NCBI GenBank assembly: GCA_910587815.1
Contig: CAJUNK010000014.1
Location: forward strand, 5,755 to 69,754
DNA from: Candidatus Gastranaerophilales bacterium
Lineage (GTDB): Bacteria > Cyanobacteriota > Vampirovibrionia > Gastranaerophilales > Gastranaerophilaceae
Reading direction: 5' to 3'
Length of the DNA: 64,000 bases
A program made the translations under genes and the position numbers. Numbering within the stretch: position 1 is the first letter of the stretch; each line of letters opens with the position of its first letter. Below, piece after piece: positions 1 through 8,840 of this stretch. The notes under the pieces are model-generated. The model ran no database searches. It worked only from the letters and a program-made list of their open reading frames with translations, and was not told the DNA's origin.

Positions 1-230
1 TTTAAACCTGTAATTACGGGTTTATTTGAATTATATTTTAATTCAACATCAATAACTTTGAAGTTTCCATTTTCTTTTACTTCATAGTTTGAAATAAAGC
101 CTTCTTCTTTTAAAAGTTTAACTAACTCAATTTTTAATTTTGATGCAGGAATTTCAACATTAGAATGCCTTACAGTATTTGCGTTTCTAATTCTTGTGAG
201 TGCATCTGCAATAGGATCTGTGATTGTCAT
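1..230 (-). CDS. rpsH: 30S ribosomal protein S8 (3' end outside window)
   Basis: This is the N-terminal part of S8, a primary 16S rRNA-binding protein of the small subunit. Reading the minus strand from the ATG at 230 gives [18 protein letters not shown], the typical S8 opening, followed by the S8-like stretch [20 protein letters not shown]. The gene runs off the window edge after about 76 codons. A good ribosome binding site (AGAAAGGA) lies upstream of the ATG. S8 normally follows rpsN directly, but here a plus-strand gene and a hairpin separate the two, so rpsH probably has its own promoter between 231 and 414. Confidence 0.95.
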   Translation of the reverse strand, partial: MTITDPIADALTRIRNANTVRHSNVEIPASKLKIELVKLLKEEGFISNYEVKENGNFKVIDVELKYNSNKPVITGL

Positions 231-305
231 TTGTTTTTCCTTTCTACTTGCAAGACCCGGAAATACCCGTTCAGCCTTGTAGTTTAGTAATTCCTTGCAC
301 AAAAA

Positions 306-319
306 ACTTTGTACAAAGT
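306..319. promoter_or_regulatory. 14-bp perfect palindrome between divergent genes
   Basis: ACTTTGTACAAAGT is a perfect palindrome in the gap between rpsH (minus) and the small plus-strand gene at 475. A TTGACT hexamer overlaps it when read on the minus strand. The position suits a dimeric repressor controlling one or both divergent genes, but no regulator is identified and the site may be chance in AT-rich DNA. Confidence 0.3.
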
Positions 320-474
320 CAATGATACATAAAACATGATTTTAATGCAAATTTTTGTAAAAGTTTATTAAGCATAATAAAAAAGTAGCAAAAAAAATTT
401 ATCAGCAAGCTTATATGCGCAACAAAACAAAAGTTAAACCATACCATACCAAAACAAAAGAAGGGAAAGAGAAA

Positions 475-750
475 ATGAATATCAATTCAATCAGCAGTGC
501 AAGTTTTTCTGGAGGCAAAATAAGGGTTTATTCTAATTCCAGGTACAGAGAAGAAACAAACATAGATGTAGATAATATAAAAGCAATCGATAAATATGGT
601 CTAAAAACAAAAGAAGGAGGTTCTTATGTTTATTTTTATAAGCTTCCCGAAAGCGATAAAGAAATCAACGCAAAATATCAACAAGTACTTTCCGCATATG
701 CTGCTTTGCAAAATCCATCAAGAAATAATGTTACAATTGATTTAACATAA
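475..750 (+). CDS. small hypothetical protein with MNINSIS...FSGG N-terminus
   Basis: This 91-residue protein is of unknown function. The frame opens 20 codons earlier at 415, but the ATG at 475 is preferred because AAGGGAAAGAGAA lies just upstream and because the protein then begins MNINSISSASFSGGKI, matching the start of the protein at 31502 (MRINSIS...FKGIKI). The rest is hydrophilic with a YVYFYKLPESDKE stretch and no signal peptide or membrane segment. It sits on the opposite strand inside the spc ribosomal operon, between rpsN and rpsH, and ends at a hairpin shared with rpsN. That location suggests an insertion. The function cannot be told from sequence. Confidence 0.7.
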   Translation: MNINSISSASFSGGKIRVYSNSRYREETNIDVDNIKAIDKYGLKTKEGGSYVYFYKLPESDKEINAKYQQVLSAYAALQNPSRNNVTIDLT

Positions 751-785
751 TAAAATTATACCTATATAATTTTATATTAAAACAA

Positions 786-821
786 TTAAATGCACACTAA
801 TTTCTAAAAGTGTGCATTTAA
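786..821. terminator. bidirectional hairpin between small gene and rpsN
   Basis: TTAAATGCACACT (786-798) and AGTGTGCATTTAA (809-821) form a perfect 13-bp stem with a 10-nt loop. It lies between two convergent stop codons (750 plus, 843 minus). T-tracts are short on both sides, but position and strength suit a bidirectional terminator. If it works, rpsH is uncoupled from the rest of the operon. Confidence 0.7.
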
Positions 822-842
822 TGATATATTCTTAAAATTTTA

Positions 843-1049
843 CTACCAAGAAGCTTTTGTAACGCCTGGCAATAAACCTCTGTGTGCAAATTCTCTTAAA
901 TGAATTCTGCAAAGACCGAAATCTCTGTGATATCCATGAGGGCGACCACAAATGGAGCATCTGTTATGGAGTCTTACAGTAGGATATTTTCCTTTAGCTG
1001 CAAGCATTTCGCGTCTTTCTTCTTTGTTTATCATTGCTTTTTTAGCCAT
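843..1049 (-). CDS. rpsN: 30S ribosomal protein S14, zinc-type
   Basis: S14 of the small-subunit head, 68 residues, in the size range of the short zinc-binding form (about 61 residues). The core [20 protein letters not shown] and the end LPGVTKASW are diagnostic. Metal ligands would be C-x2-C and C-x2-H: the fourth ligand, usually Cys in the C+ form, is His here. A strong AAAGGAG ribosome binding site precedes the ATG. It follows rplE in the S10-spc operon and is the last gene before the inserted plus-strand gene. Confidence 0.95.
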   Translation of the reverse strand: MAKKAMINKEERREMLAAKGKYPTVRLHNRCSICGRPHGYHRDFGLCRIHLREFAHRGLLPGVTKASW

Positions 1050-1069
1050 TATTTATATTCTCCTTTGAA

Positions 1070-1627
1070 TTAATGCTTTTTAAAAGGCATACCTAAGTGT
1101 GCAAGAAGGCTTTTTGCCATTTCATCATTAGGGGCAGTTGTGATAATAGAAATATTCATACCCTTAACAATATCAACTTCTTCATAATGAATTTCAGGAA
1201 ATAAAGCCTGTTCTTTTAAACCAAAGGTATAGTTTCCTCTGCCATCAAAGCTTTTTGCGCTAACCCCTCTAAAGTCACGGATTCTAGGGAGAACAACGCA
1301 AACTAACTTTTGAAAGAAATCAAACATTCTTTCGCCACGTAAAGTAACCATTGAACCAACCGGCATACCTTCTCTTAATTTATAAGATGCAATTGATTTT
1401 TTAGCTTTTGTAACAAGTGCTTTTTGGCCTGCAATTTTGGTTAGCTGTGCAACAATTGATTCTGCTAATTTTGAATTATGTGAAGCTTCGCCAACACCCA
1501 TATTAATAACTATCTTATGCAATCTTGGAATCTGCATATCATTTGATAGTTTAAATTCTTCTTTTAATTGATTTCTGATTTCTTTTGTATATTTTTCTTT
1601 TAAATCAGTTGTTTTCTTAGCTGACAT
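1070..1627 (-). CDS. rplE: 50S ribosomal protein L5
   Basis: L5 binds 5S rRNA and the central protuberance of the large subunit. At 185 residues it has the usual length (about 180). Typical L5 segments are visible: [16 protein letters not shown] near residue 35, [20 protein letters not shown] near 70, [33 protein letters not shown] and the C-terminal LLAHLGMPF. The ATG at 1627 has GGAAGGAAATAAG upstream. Operon position rplX-rplE-rpsN is canonical. Confidence 0.96.
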   Translation of the reverse strand: MSAKKTTDLKEKYTKEIRNQLKEEFKLSNDMQIPRLHKIVINMGVGEASHNSKLAESIVAQLTKIAGQKALVTKAKKSIASYKLREGMPVGSMVTLRGERMFDFFQKLVCVVLPRIRDFRGVSAKSFDGRGNYTFGLKEQALFPEIHYEEVDIVKGMNISIITTAPNDEMAKSLLAHLGMPFKKH

Positions 1628-1700
1628 TTTCTTATTTCCTTCCTGCCTTTGAAATTTTTACCCAAAAACTCAGGGTCTGACAAATTTCAATGCTTAATAA

Positions 1701-2039
1701 TTATACATCCAATGATTCATTACATTTTTTGCAAACGCGGATTTTCTTGCCATCTTTTACTTCATGTTTTACTCTTGTGGCTTTTTCACAAGATGGGCAA
1801 TAAACCATAACCTTGCTTGAATCCATACTGGCTTCCATTTTAACAAGTCCGCCTTGAATACCTGCCATAGGATTTGCTTTTTGGGCTTTTGTCACCATAT
1901 TAACACCTTCAACAAGTACTTCGCCTTTTTTGGTGTCAACCTTTTTAACGTTGCCCACTTTACCTTTATCGCGTCCAGAGGTAACAATTACTCTGTCACC
2001 AACTTTTGTATGTAATTTCTTTTCTTCTGACTTTGACAT
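1701..2039 (-). CDS. rplX: 50S ribosomal protein L24
   Basis: L24 is an early assembly protein of the large subunit. The KOW motif is clear in the first 35 residues (VGDRVIVTSGRDKGKVGNVK), followed by VNMVTKAQKANP and GGLVKMEASMDSSKVM. The C-terminus carries two CxxC pairs (CPSC...CKKC), the zinc-ribbon-like tail seen in many bacterial L24 proteins. The frame is open 16 codons further upstream, but the ATG at 2039 is chosen because AAAGGAAC precedes it and L24 then has normal length (112 residues). Confidence 0.95.
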   Translation of the reverse strand: MSKSEEKKLHTKVGDRVIVTSGRDKGKVGNVKKVDTKKGEVLVEGVNMVTKAQKANPMAGIQGGLVKMEASMDSSKVMVYCPSCEKATRVKHEVKDGKKIRVCKKCNESLDV

Positions 2040-2058
2040 TTTTGTTGTTCCTTTTATA

Positions 2059-2427
2059 TTAAATAACTTCAGGTGCAAGAGAAACAATCTTCATATAATT
2101 TTTTTCTCTCAATTCTCTTGCAACAGGGCCAAATACACGGGTACCTCTTGGGTTGCCATCTTTATTGATAATAACAGCAGCATTATCGTCAAATCTTATA
2201 ACTGAACCGTCGTTTCTTTTTATATCTGCAACAGTTCTAACGATAACAGCAGTCACCACATCAGATTTTTTAACTACCATACCAGGCGCTGCATCCTTTA
2301 CAGCAGCAATGATGACATCGCCAACACCTGCATATTTTTTATTTGAGCTGCCCATAACTCTGATGCAAAGAAGTTCTTTCGCACCTGTATTATCTGCCAC
2401 TTTTAATCTGGTTTCTTGTTGTATCAT
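2059..2427 (-). CDS. rplN: 50S ribosomal protein L14
   Basis: L14 lies at the subunit interface, contacting 16S rRNA bridges. The 122-residue length is exact for the family. The start [19 protein letters not shown] is the classic L14 N-terminus. Other family segments are [22 protein letters not shown], and the C-terminal [16 protein letters not shown] with SLAPEVI at the end. It sits between rpsQ and rplX in canonical order. Confidence 0.97.
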   Translation of the reverse strand: MIQQETRLKVADNTGAKELLCIRVMGSSNKKYAGVGDVIIAAVKDAAPGMVVKKSDVVTAVIVRTVADIKRNDGSVIRFDDNAAVIINKDGNPRGTRVFGPVARELREKNYMKIVSLAPEVI

Positions 2428-2461
2428 TTCTTTTTACCTTTATTTATAACTGTTTTCAAAG

Positions 2462-2707
2462 CTATTTAGCAGCTTCTACTACCTTATCCAATACCCATCT
2501 AACAGAACCTGAAATTGGTCTGTTTTCAACGATTGAAACAACATCGCCCATTTTAGATGTGCCGTTTACATCGCTTACTTTATATTTTTTAGTAAATGTC
2601 ATTGTTTTTTTGTATTTTTTATGAGCCTTGTGTTCAGCAACGGATACTACAATGGTTTTATCCATTTTATCACTAACTACTGTTCCAACTTTGACTTTTT
2701 TTGGCAT
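2462..2707 (-). CDS. rpsQ: 30S ribosomal protein S17
   Basis: S17 is a primary 16S rRNA-binding OB-fold protein. The 81 residues contain GTVVSDKMDKTIVVSVAEHK, KYKKTMTFTKKYKVSD and GDVVSIVENRPISGSVRWVL, matching family motifs (DKMDKT, ETRPISK-like). Length is normal. It lies 17 nt downstream of rpmC and 34 nt upstream of rplN on the minus strand. Confidence 0.96.
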   Translation of the reverse strand: MPKKVKVGTVVSDKMDKTIVVSVAEHKAHKKYKKTMTFTKKYKVSDVNGTSKMGDVVSIVENRPISGSVRWVLDKVVEAAK

Positions 2708-2724
2708 TTTATTGCTTCCTTATC

Positions 2725-2922
2725 TTACACATTTAGTTCTTTTTGTCTTAATACAGTTTTTAATTGGGCAATCACTTTTCTTGCTTTTTTAAGCTGTGCA
2801 GGATTTTCCAACGGATTCATTTTATTATGTTTCATTCTTAAAGAAAACAATTCTTTTTTTGCATTGATAATCATTTCCTTTAATTCTTCAACAGTCTTTT
2901 CTTTAATTTCATTAAGTTTCAT
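2725..2922 (-). CDS. rpmC: 50S ribosomal protein L29
   Basis: L29 lies near the polypeptide exit tunnel. The 65-residue all-helical protein has MKLNEIKEKTVEELKEMI and the family signature region FSLRMKHNKMNPLENPAQLK followed by ARKVIAQLKTVLRQKE. A GTG three codons upstream is in frame, but it lies inside the AGGTGA ribosome binding site. The ATG at 2922, five nt after that site and one nt after the rplP stop, is therefore the better start. The tight spacing suggests translational coupling with rplP. Confidence 0.95.
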   Translation of the reverse strand: MKLNEIKEKTVEELKEMIINAKKELFSLRMKHNKMNPLENPAQLKKARKVIAQLKTVLRQKELNV

Positions 2923-2923
2923 T

Positions 2924-3337
2924 TTATTCACCTATTTTTTCTACAATTCTTGTCTTAACAGGAAGCTTTTGGGCTGCCAGTTTAAGAGCATCAATTGCAT
3001 CTTCTCTTACTGAATAATCAATTTCAAAAAGTAATCTACCAGGTTTTACAACTGCAACCCAATATTCAGGGTTACCTTTACCTTTACCCATACGAGTTTC
3101 AGCAGGTTTAGCAGTTATAGGCTTATCAGGGAAAATTTTAATCCAAACATTACCGCCACGTTTAATTTTTCTTGTCATTGCACGACGAGCAGCTTCTATT
3201 TGTCTAGATGTAATCCAAGCAGGATCAACACTAACGAGCCCGTATGAACCAAATTCCAAAGTAGTACCTCTGGTCTCGGTTCCTTTCATATTGCCCTTCA
3301 TTTTCTTTCTAAATTTGGTTTTTTTAGGCATTAACAT
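2924..3337 (-). CDS. rplP: 50S ribosomal protein L16
   Basis: L16 helps place tRNA in the A and P sites. The 137 residues show the L16 core: [59 protein letters not shown] and [17 protein letters not shown]. Two ATGs lie two codons apart. The outer one (MLMPKK) has AGGAG about 10 nt upstream and is kept, although [10 protein letters not shown] two codons in is the commoner N-terminus. The ribosome binding site sits in the gap after the rpsC stop. Confidence 0.96.
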   Translation of the reverse strand: MLMPKKTKFRKKMKGNMKGTETRGTTLEFGSYGLVSVDPAWITSRQIEAARRAMTRKIKRGGNVWIKIFPDKPITAKPAETRMGKGKGNPEYWVAVVKPGRLLFEIDYSVREDAIDALKLAAQKLPVKTRIVEKIGE

Positions 3338-3358
3338 GTTTTGTTTGCTCCTATATCA

Positions 3359-4105
3359 TTATGCTTCAGCTGAAGCATTATCTTCACTACGTTTTCTTCT
3401 GTTACCAAGACGAGCACCTTCTTTTTGTGCATTTTGAGGTTTCTTTGTCTTGATGTTTTGGTCAGCTTTTTCGCCAGGCATAAGGTCACCCTTGAATACC
3501 CAAACTTTAACACCGATTTTACCCATTACGGTATCTGCTTCAGCAAAACCATATTGGACATCAGCTCTTAAAGTTTGAAGTGGAATTCTGCCTTCTTTTG
3601 CCCATTCAGATCTTGCAATTTCAGCACCACCTAGACGTCCAGATACCATAACTTTAATACCTTGAACACCGGCTCTCATTGTTCTTTGCATAGCTTGTTT
3701 CATAGCTCTTCTGAATGCTATACGTTTTTCCAATTGAAGAGCAATATTCTCAGCCACAAGCTGTGCATCAACATCAATTCTTGCAACTTCAACAACATCA
3801 ATTGAAACATTTTTATTGTTTATCAAGTTCTGTACTGCAACTCTTAATTCATCAATACCTTGACCGCCTCTACCAACAACGATACCAGGCTTTGCAGTAA
3901 CAACGGTAATGTTTACATTTTGAGCTTTTCTTGCAATTATAATACGGCTAACACCGGCTGTGTATAATTTTTTCTTAACAAACCTTCTAATTTTAGCATC
4001 TTCTGCAATATTTGTAGCGTATTGTTTTCTTTTAGCAAACCAAGTGCTAACCCAAGGTTCGATTATTCCTATTCTAAATCCGGTTGGATGTGTCTTCTGT
4101 CCCAA
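3359..4105 (-). CDS. rpsC: 30S ribosomal protein S3
   Basis: S3 forms part of the mRNA entry channel and helicase site. It starts [18 protein letters not shown]. The KH domain carries its GxxG loop as [15 protein letters not shown] near residue 85. The C-terminal domain is seen as [20 protein letters not shown], then [20 protein letters not shown] and KVWVFKGD. Its 248 residues slightly exceed the E. coli length because of a charged [20 protein letters not shown] tail. It lies between rplV and rplP. Confidence 0.97.
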   Translation of the reverse strand: MGQKTHPTGFRIGIIEPWVSTWFAKRKQYATNIAEDAKIRRFVKKKLYTAGVSRIIIARKAQNVNITVVTAKPGIVVGRGGQGIDELRVAVQNLINNKNVSIDVVEVARIDVDAQLVAENIALQLEKRIAFRRAMKQAMQRTMRAGVQGIKVMVSGRLGGAEIARSEWAKEGRIPLQTLRADVQYGFAEADTVMGKIGVKVWVFKGDLMPGEKADQNIKTKKPQNAQKEGARLGNRRKRSEDNASAEA

Positions 4106-4116
4106 AGTTATATCTC

Positions 4117-4452
4117 CTAGTTTTTCGTTAATTTTACTGTTAAATGCGATGTTCTTTTGAATCTTTTATACATTCTGCCTTGCGCTCTAGGTCTGGCTCT
4201 TTTATAAGTCACACTCTCATCGGCAAATATTTCAGAAACTTTAAGAGCACTAGCTGTGCCTTCAAATTTTTCAGATGCGTTTGCAATTGCAGCTGTTAAG
4301 TTTTTTTCAACAACTCTTGCTGCAAAATAAGGCATAAATTTAAGAATTCTTAATGCTTCACTGGCTACTTTGCCGCGAACTTCATTGATAACCCTTCTTA
4401 ATTTTCTTGCAGGCATCTTTATATTCGTTTGTTTAGCTGTTGCTTGTTGCAT
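4117..4452 (-). CDS. rplV: 50S ribosomal protein L22
   Basis: L22 has a long beta-hairpin that lines the exit tunnel and is a macrolide-resistance hotspot in other bacteria. The 111 residues include [36 protein letters not shown] and the hairpin tip [20 protein letters not shown]. Length is normal. It is 19 nt downstream of rpsS and 11 nt upstream of rpsC. Confidence 0.96.
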   Translation of the reverse strand: MQQATAKQTNIKMPARKLRRVINEVRGKVASEALRILKFMPYFAARVVEKNLTAAIANASEKFEGTASALKVSEIFADESVTYKRARPRAQGRMYKRFKRTSHLTVKLTKN

Positions 4453-4471
4453 TGTCCTTATTTCCTTTTAA

Positions 4472-4753
4472 TTATTTTCTTTTTGCTGTCTTATCTTGTC
4501 CGGCATGACCTCTAAATGAACGTGTATTTGCAAATTCACCTAGCTTGTGGCCTACCATTTGTTCTGTTATATAAACAGGAACATGAGTTTTGCCGTTATG
4601 CACAGCAATTGTATGTCCCAACATATCAGGTATAATCATAGACGCCCTGGACCATGTTTTTATAACTTTCTTTTCTTGGGTTTCGTTTAGTTTATCGATT
4701 TTTTTTATCAAAGAGTCGTGTACGAATGGACCCTTTTTTAATGAACGAGCCAT
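4472..4753 (-). CDS. rpsS: 30S ribosomal protein S19
   Basis: S19 lies in the small-subunit head next to S13. The 93 residues include [60 protein letters not shown] and [18 protein letters not shown], an almost consensus S19 sequence. Order rplB-rpsS-rplV is canonical. Confidence 0.97.
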   Translation of the reverse strand: MARSLKKGPFVHDSLIKKIDKLNETQEKKVIKTWSRASMIIPDMLGHTIAVHNGKTHVPVYITEQMVGHKLGEFANTRSFRGHAGQDKTAKRK

Positions 4754-4770
4754 CTAATTATATTCTCCTA

Positions 4771-5598
4771 TTATTTTTTTCTTCTTCTTACTATTAGCTT
4801 GCTTGAAGCTTTTTTAGCATTTCTAGTCTTTTGGCCAAGAGCCGGTTTACCCCAAGGAGTCTTAGGATGTCCACCAGGACCGGTTTTACCTTCACCACCA
4901 CCGTGTGGGTGGTCTACAGGGTTCATTGTAACACCACGAACAGTAGGTTTAATGCCCAAATATCTTGTTCTACCAGCTTTACCTGTTGATAAGTTTTTGT
5001 ATTCAGAATTTCCAAGAACGCCAATTGTTGCCATGCATTCTTTTCTTACCATTCTCATTTCAGATGATGGAAGTTTAACAGTAACATAGTCACCGTCTTT
5101 TGCCATCAACTGCGCGCCTTGACCAGCAGCACGAACCATTTTACCGCCTCTTTTTGGTTCCATTTCAATATTGTGAATCATAGTACCAAGAGGTATGTTT
5201 TCTAAAGGAAGTGCGTTGCCAGTCTTAATATCAGCCTCAGGGCCTGAAACAACAACATCGCCAACATTTAAACCTTCAGGTGTTAAAATATATCTTTTTT
5301 CACCATCAGCATATACTACAAGCGAAATTCTAACATTTCTATTTGGATCATATTCGATAGTTTTTACAAAACCAACAATGCCAACTTTGTCTCTTTTGAA
5401 ATCAATAACACGGTATTGTCTTTTATGGCCTCCGCCAATGTGTCTTGTAGTTATTCTTCCTGTATTATTTCTGCCACCAGTTTTAGTAAGCGGTCTTAAT
5501 AATGATTTTTCTGGTGTATCAGTTGTAATTTCTGAAAAATCAGGTCTTGTCATGCCTCTTTGTCCCGGAGACGTCGGATTAATTTTACGAGTTGCCAT
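4771..5598 (-). CDS. rplB: 50S ribosomal protein L2
   Basis: L2 is needed for subunit association and peptidyl transferase activity. Its 275 residues match the family. Visible are [20 protein letters not shown] (residues 42-61), the central [20 protein letters not shown] region and the conserved C-terminal [18 protein letters not shown] with the functionally important His near residue 230. Overlapping plus-strand frames here are shadows of this conserved sequence. The rplW stop lies five nt upstream of the ATG. Confidence 0.98.
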   Translation of the reverse strand: MATRKINPTSPGQRGMTRPDFSEITTDTPEKSLLRPLTKTGGRNNTGRITTRHIGGGHKRQYRVIDFKRDKVGIVGFVKTIEYDPNRNVRISLVVYADGEKRYILTPEGLNVGDVVVSGPEADIKTGNALPLENIPLGTMIHNIEMEPKRGGKMVRAAGQGAQLMAKDGDYVTVKLPSSEMRMVRKECMATIGVLGNSEYKNLSTGKAGRTRYLGIKPTVRGVTMNPVDHPHGGGEGKTGPGGHPKTPWGKPALGQKTRNAKKASSKLIVRRRKK

Positions 5599-5603
5599 TT
5601 TAC

Positions 5604-5912
5604 CTATACTCCTGTCAATTCTTCAATAGGATCGCCCTCGATTGTAACGATGGCTTTCTTTCCTGATTGTGTTCTACCGAACTTCATACCAAGTCTTTTT
5701 TCATGAGATGGCATATATACGGTTCTAACTTTCTTAACTTTGCGATTTGGATAAGCAAGTTCTATTGCCTGGGCAATCTCAACTTTTGATGCATCTTTAT
5801 TCACTTCAAAAGTATACTGCCCCAATTGAACTGCCATCATAGATTTTTCGCTTATTAATGGTTTTTTAATAATATCGTATAATTTTTCTTTGTTGGTTCT
5901 TGTCTTAGCCAT
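5604..5912 (-). CDS. rplW: 50S ribosomal protein L23
   Basis: L23 sits at the tunnel exit and is the docking site for trigger factor and SRP. The 102 residues include [38 protein letters not shown] and a basic loop [20 protein letters not shown], followed by KKAIVTI. Start and the rplD stop share one base (5912), so the two are probably translationally coupled. Confidence 0.96.
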   Translation of the reverse strand: MAKTRTNKEKLYDIIKKPLISEKSMMAVQLGQYTFEVNKDASKVEIAQAIELAYPNRKVKKVRTVYMPSHEKRLGMKFGRTQSGKKAIVTIEGDPIEELTGV

Positions 5913-6547
5913 TATTTCGCCAACCTTTCAGTTATTTCATTGATAGCATTTTCAGTAATAACAATTGAATTTGCTTCAATTAAATCTTTAACATTTAAGT
6001 TTGATGGATATAAAAGTTTAACAGATGCTATATTTCTTGCAGACATTTCAAGATTTTTGTTTTCGTCAGCTTTTAAATCAGCAACAATTAAAACTTTTCC
6101 TGAAACTTTAAGGTCTTTCAAAATATTAGCCATTGCTTTTGTTTTAACATCAGTCAATTCTGAAAAATCTTTAACAACCGTCATTGCTTCTAATTTTGCA
6201 GAAAGAGCACTTCTTAATGCAAGTTTTCTTGCTTTTTGAGGAAGGTTAGTTGCATAATCTCTTGGTTTAGGACCAAAAGAAACACCGCCGCCTGCAAACA
6301 ATGGGCTTCTAATAGAACCGGCTCTAGCACGGCCAGTACCTTTTTGTTTCCATGGTTTTCTACCGCCACCTGAAACTTCTGCTCTTGTTTTGGTATTATG
6401 TGAGCCTTGTCTTGCATTATTTAATTGTCTTTTTAGAGCAAGATGCATAACATGGATATTTGGTTCAACACCAAAAACTTTATCATCCAAGCTTAATTCA
6501 CCAAGCTCGCTTCCTTTTGTATTTAATAATTTAACTGTCTGTGTCAT
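5912..6547 (-). CDS. rplD: 50S ribosomal protein L4
   Basis: L4 reaches into the exit tunnel and in many bacteria represses its own S10 operon. The 211 residues contain the conserved extended loop around residue 50, NTKTRAEVSGGGRKPWKQKG, then TGRARAGSIRSPLFAGGGVS and FGPKPRDYATNLPQKARKLA. The C-terminal globular part includes LIVADLKADENKNL and NVKDLI. It lies directly between rplC and rplW. Confidence 0.96.
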   Translation of the reverse strand: MTQTVKLLNTKGSELGELSLDDKVFGVEPNIHVMHLALKRQLNNARQGSHNTKTRAEVSGGGRKPWKQKGTGRARAGSIRSPLFAGGGVSFGPKPRDYATNLPQKARKLALRSALSAKLEAMTVVKDFSELTDVKTKAMANILKDLKVSGKVLIVADLKADENKNLEMSARNIASVKLLYPSNLNVKDLIEANSIVITENAINEITERLAK

Positions 6548-6556
6548 TTTGTACCT

Positions 6557-7192
6557 CTAATTCCATTTTGTTCTTGAAGGTTTAACTGTTACCAATTTAC
6601 CTTCAGGACCCGGAACTGAGCCCTTAACTAATAACAAATTTTTGTCGCTTACAATTTTTACAACAGTAAGTTTTGAAACTGTAACTTTTTCGTTACCCAT
6701 ATTTCCGGCCATTCTTTTACCTTTTAATACACGACCGGGAGTAGTACCAGCACCAATTGAACCAGGTTCTCTATGGTTTTTAGAACCGTGACCCATTGGT
6801 CCTCTTCCAAAGTTGTGTCTTTTAACTGTACCTTGAAAACCTTTACCAATAGATTTTCCTGATACATCAACTTTTGATATTTCATTTAAAACACTTAAAT
6901 CTATTTTTTGACCAACCTGGTAATCAGCAGGGTTATCAACTCTAAATTCTTGCAAGTGTCTGAAATTTTCTAAATTATTCTTTTTAAAGTGACCAATCTG
7001 CGCTTTTGTTAAATGTTTTTCCTTTGCAGGAACAACACCAACCTGAATAGCATTATAACCATCAGTTTCAACAGTTTTAACTTGCGTAACGGTTAGTGGG
7101 TCAACTTTAATTACGGTAACAGGAATACACAAACCTTGTTCGTCATATACCTGTGTCATTCCGAGTTTTTCTCCAATAACACCTAATGTCAT
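6557..7192 (-). CDS. rplC: 50S ribosomal protein L3
   Basis: L3 is an early-assembling protein near the peptidyl transferase center. It begins MTLGVIGEKLGMTQVYDEQG. The central signature KGFQGTVKRHNFGRGPMGHG and SKNHREPGSIGAGTTPGRVL is close to consensus; a conserved Gln in this loop is a methylation target in E. coli. Length 211 is normal. A gap of 221 nt separates it from rpsJ upstream, larger than usual. Confidence 0.97.
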   Translation of the reverse strand: MTLGVIGEKLGMTQVYDEQGLCIPVTVIKVDPLTVTQVKTVETDGYNAIQVGVVPAKEKHLTKAQIGHFKKNNLENFRHLQEFRVDNPADYQVGQKIDLSVLNEISKVDVSGKSIGKGFQGTVKRHNFGRGPMGHGSKNHREPGSIGAGTTPGRVLKGKRMAGNMGNEKVTVSKLTVVKIVSDKNLLLVKGSVPGPEGKLVTVKPSRTKWN

Positions 7193-7413
7193 TCGATTTT
7201 ACCTTTCTGTTGTGAGAGCTACATTTTAACTCTTTTACTGTTTTGTACTTTTTTAAGCTTTGTTTGTCTTATAGTCTTTGACAAAACCCAAACTCTGCTT
7301 TTTCATAGTTCACATTTTCATATTCAATTGTCAAATGTTAACTTGTTTCTTGGCTTCGCCATAGTGCTTACAGTCAAAAACTTTTTGTTTTTACCTTAAA
7401 GCAGTGATGCGTG
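7193..7413 (-). other. 221-nt gap inside the S10 operon (possible leader or internal promoter)
   Basis: rpsJ and rplC are normally almost adjacent, but 221 nt lie between them here. No open frame is supported. On the minus strand there is a TTGACA near 7340, an 18-nt gap and a poor AACTAT match to a -10 box, and a small hairpin TTTGTC...GACAAA near 7268-7290. The gap could hold a secondary promoter or an autoregulatory RNA leader; neither is proven. Confidence 0.35.
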
Positions 7414-7734
7414 CTACAGTTTAACTTCAATATCTACGCCAGCTGGCAAATCCATTCTTGAAAGCTCTTCTGTAGTTTGTTGTGTTGGATCATAGATATC
7501 TATAACCCTCTTGTGCGTTCTCATTTCAAAATGTTCACGAGATTTTTTGTCAACGTGAGGAGAACGAAGCACACAATAAATTCTGCGTTTTGTAGGAAGA
7601 GGAATAGGACCAGATACTGATGCACCGGTTCTTTTTGCAGTTTCTACAATTTTAACAGCAGATGTGTCGATTAGCTTATGATCATAAGCTTTTAGACATA
7701 CTCTTATTCTAGGTCTTTTATTTGTACTGTCCAT
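7414..7734 (-). CDS. rpsJ: 30S ribosomal protein S10
   Basis: S10 lies in the small-subunit head and, in other bacteria, is also the NusE antitermination factor. The 106 residues include [40 protein letters not shown] and [20 protein letters not shown], all family hallmarks, ending GVDIEVKL. It is the first gene of the minus-strand operon, with a good promoter about 65 nt upstream. Confidence 0.97.
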   Translation of the reverse strand: MDSTNKRPRIRVCLKAYDHKLIDTSAVKIVETAKRTGASVSGPIPLPTKRRIYCVLRSPHVDKKSREHFEMRTHKRVIDIYDPTQQTTEELSRMDLPAGVDIEVKL

Positions 7735-7798
7735 TTTGTTTTCCAGTTCTCTAATTTTGTTACATATTAATCACCCGGCATATACACCGGTACGATTT

Positions 7799-7827
7799 AA
7801 TTTAATATAAACAAATTTTGTCGTCAA
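7799..7827 (-). promoter_or_regulatory. sigma-70-type promoter of the S10 operon
   Basis: On the minus strand TTGACG (7822-7827) and TAAATT (7799-7804) are 17 nt apart, a near-consensus housekeeping promoter in the rpsJ leader. A short CCGG...CCGG hairpin lies between it and the rpsJ start near 7776-7791. Confidence 0.65.
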
Positions 7828-7910
7828 CAGTTATTTTAGAATTGTATGCCAAACTTTGTTACAAAAATTAAAAATTATATTAAAATATAATGTTAAGGTA
7901 GAATACTTTT

Positions 7911-8837
7911 ATGATAAATAACAAAAAAATCTTACTTATAGGTATGCCTGATATGGCACTTATATGCTTAAATAAGCTTGTTGAAGCAAAATTATACATT
8001 AAAGCCGTAATTTTGCCAGATAAAACAAATACTGCAAGAGAAACTCTTGCAAATACTGCAAAAAACAACAATATTCAAGTTTTAGAATACGATAAAACTC
8101 CAAATGAACCTGATTTTATTGAAAAAATTAAAAATCTAAATTGTGATATTGGAATAATTTGTTCGCTAAACCATAAATTATCTAAAGATTTTCTAAATAC
8201 AACAAAAGATGGCTTCATCAATTGTCATCCATCCTATCTTCCAAAATACAGAGGAGCAAACCCATACTTTCATATAATTAAAAATGGGGAAACAATCTCT
8301 GCCATAACACTGCATTTTGCAGATGAAAATTTTGATACAGGAAGAATTATAGCACAAGAAACTTTTCCTTTAATAAAAAAAGAAACAATGGGGATGTTAT
8401 TTTCAAGAACAAATTTTATGATAGCAGACCTTTTATCAAAAACTCTTATTGAATATGATAAAACAGGAATAATTCAATCATACGCACAAAAAGAGGGTGA
8501 ATTTGAAAAAGCGCCAAATATCAAAGGCGATATTTTCATAAAATGGGATAACCATATAATATATATCGAAAGACTAATAAGAGCATCAAACCCTTTCTAT
8601 AATGCAATAACAAATTTCAGAGGCGGGTACATAAGACTTATTTCAGGCGATTATAAACTAGAAAAACATAACAAAGTTTTTGGTGAAATTGCAAAAGTAA
8701 ACAAAGATATGATAAAAATTGCAGCAAATGGAGGCTTTTATTTTCCAACCGTAATTCAGGCAGGAAGCTGGGGTATATATCATATTTCAGAATTTATAGA
8801 AAAATTCAACCCAAAAGAAAAAGAAATATTAAGGTAA
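7911..8837 (+). CDS. formyltransferase-family protein (Fmt/ArnA-like)
   Basis: This 308-residue protein has the fold and motifs of the 10-formyl-tetrahydrofolate-dependent formyltransferases. The catalytic segment INCHPSYLPKYRGANPYFHI (near residue 105) carries the Asn-His pair, and HFADENFDTGRII carries the conserved Asp. The C-terminal half has a short Fmt_C-like region (FIKWDNHIIYIERLIRASNP). It may be methionyl-tRNA formyltransferase or a formyltransferase acting on an amino sugar. The C-terminal domain is less typical than in Fmt, so no symbol is given. TATAAT (7886-7891) and AAGGTAG precede the ATG. The next gene starts three nt after its stop, so the two are likely cotranscribed. Confidence 0.8.
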   Translation: MINNKKILLIGMPDMALICLNKLVEAKLYIKAVILPDKTNTARETLANTAKNNNIQVLEYDKTPNEPDFIEKIKNLNCDIGIICSLNHKLSKDFLNTTKDGFINCHPSYLPKYRGANPYFHIIKNGETISAITLHFADENFDTGRIIAQETFPLIKKETMGMLFSRTNFMIADLLSKTLIEYDKTGIIQSYAQKEGEFEKAPNIKGDIFIKWDNHIIYIERLIRASNPFYNAITNFRGGYIRLISGDYKLEKHNKVFGEIAKVNKDMIKIAANGGFYFPTVIQAGSWGIYHISEFIEKFNPKEKEILR

Positions 8838-8840
8838 AAA

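Noticed and set aside
1930..5629. Several plus-strand frames of 60-144 codons across the ribosomal operon
   Set aside because: They are antisense shadows of conserved ribosomal genes, have no ribosome binding sites and give hydrophobic or repetitive nonsense sequences.
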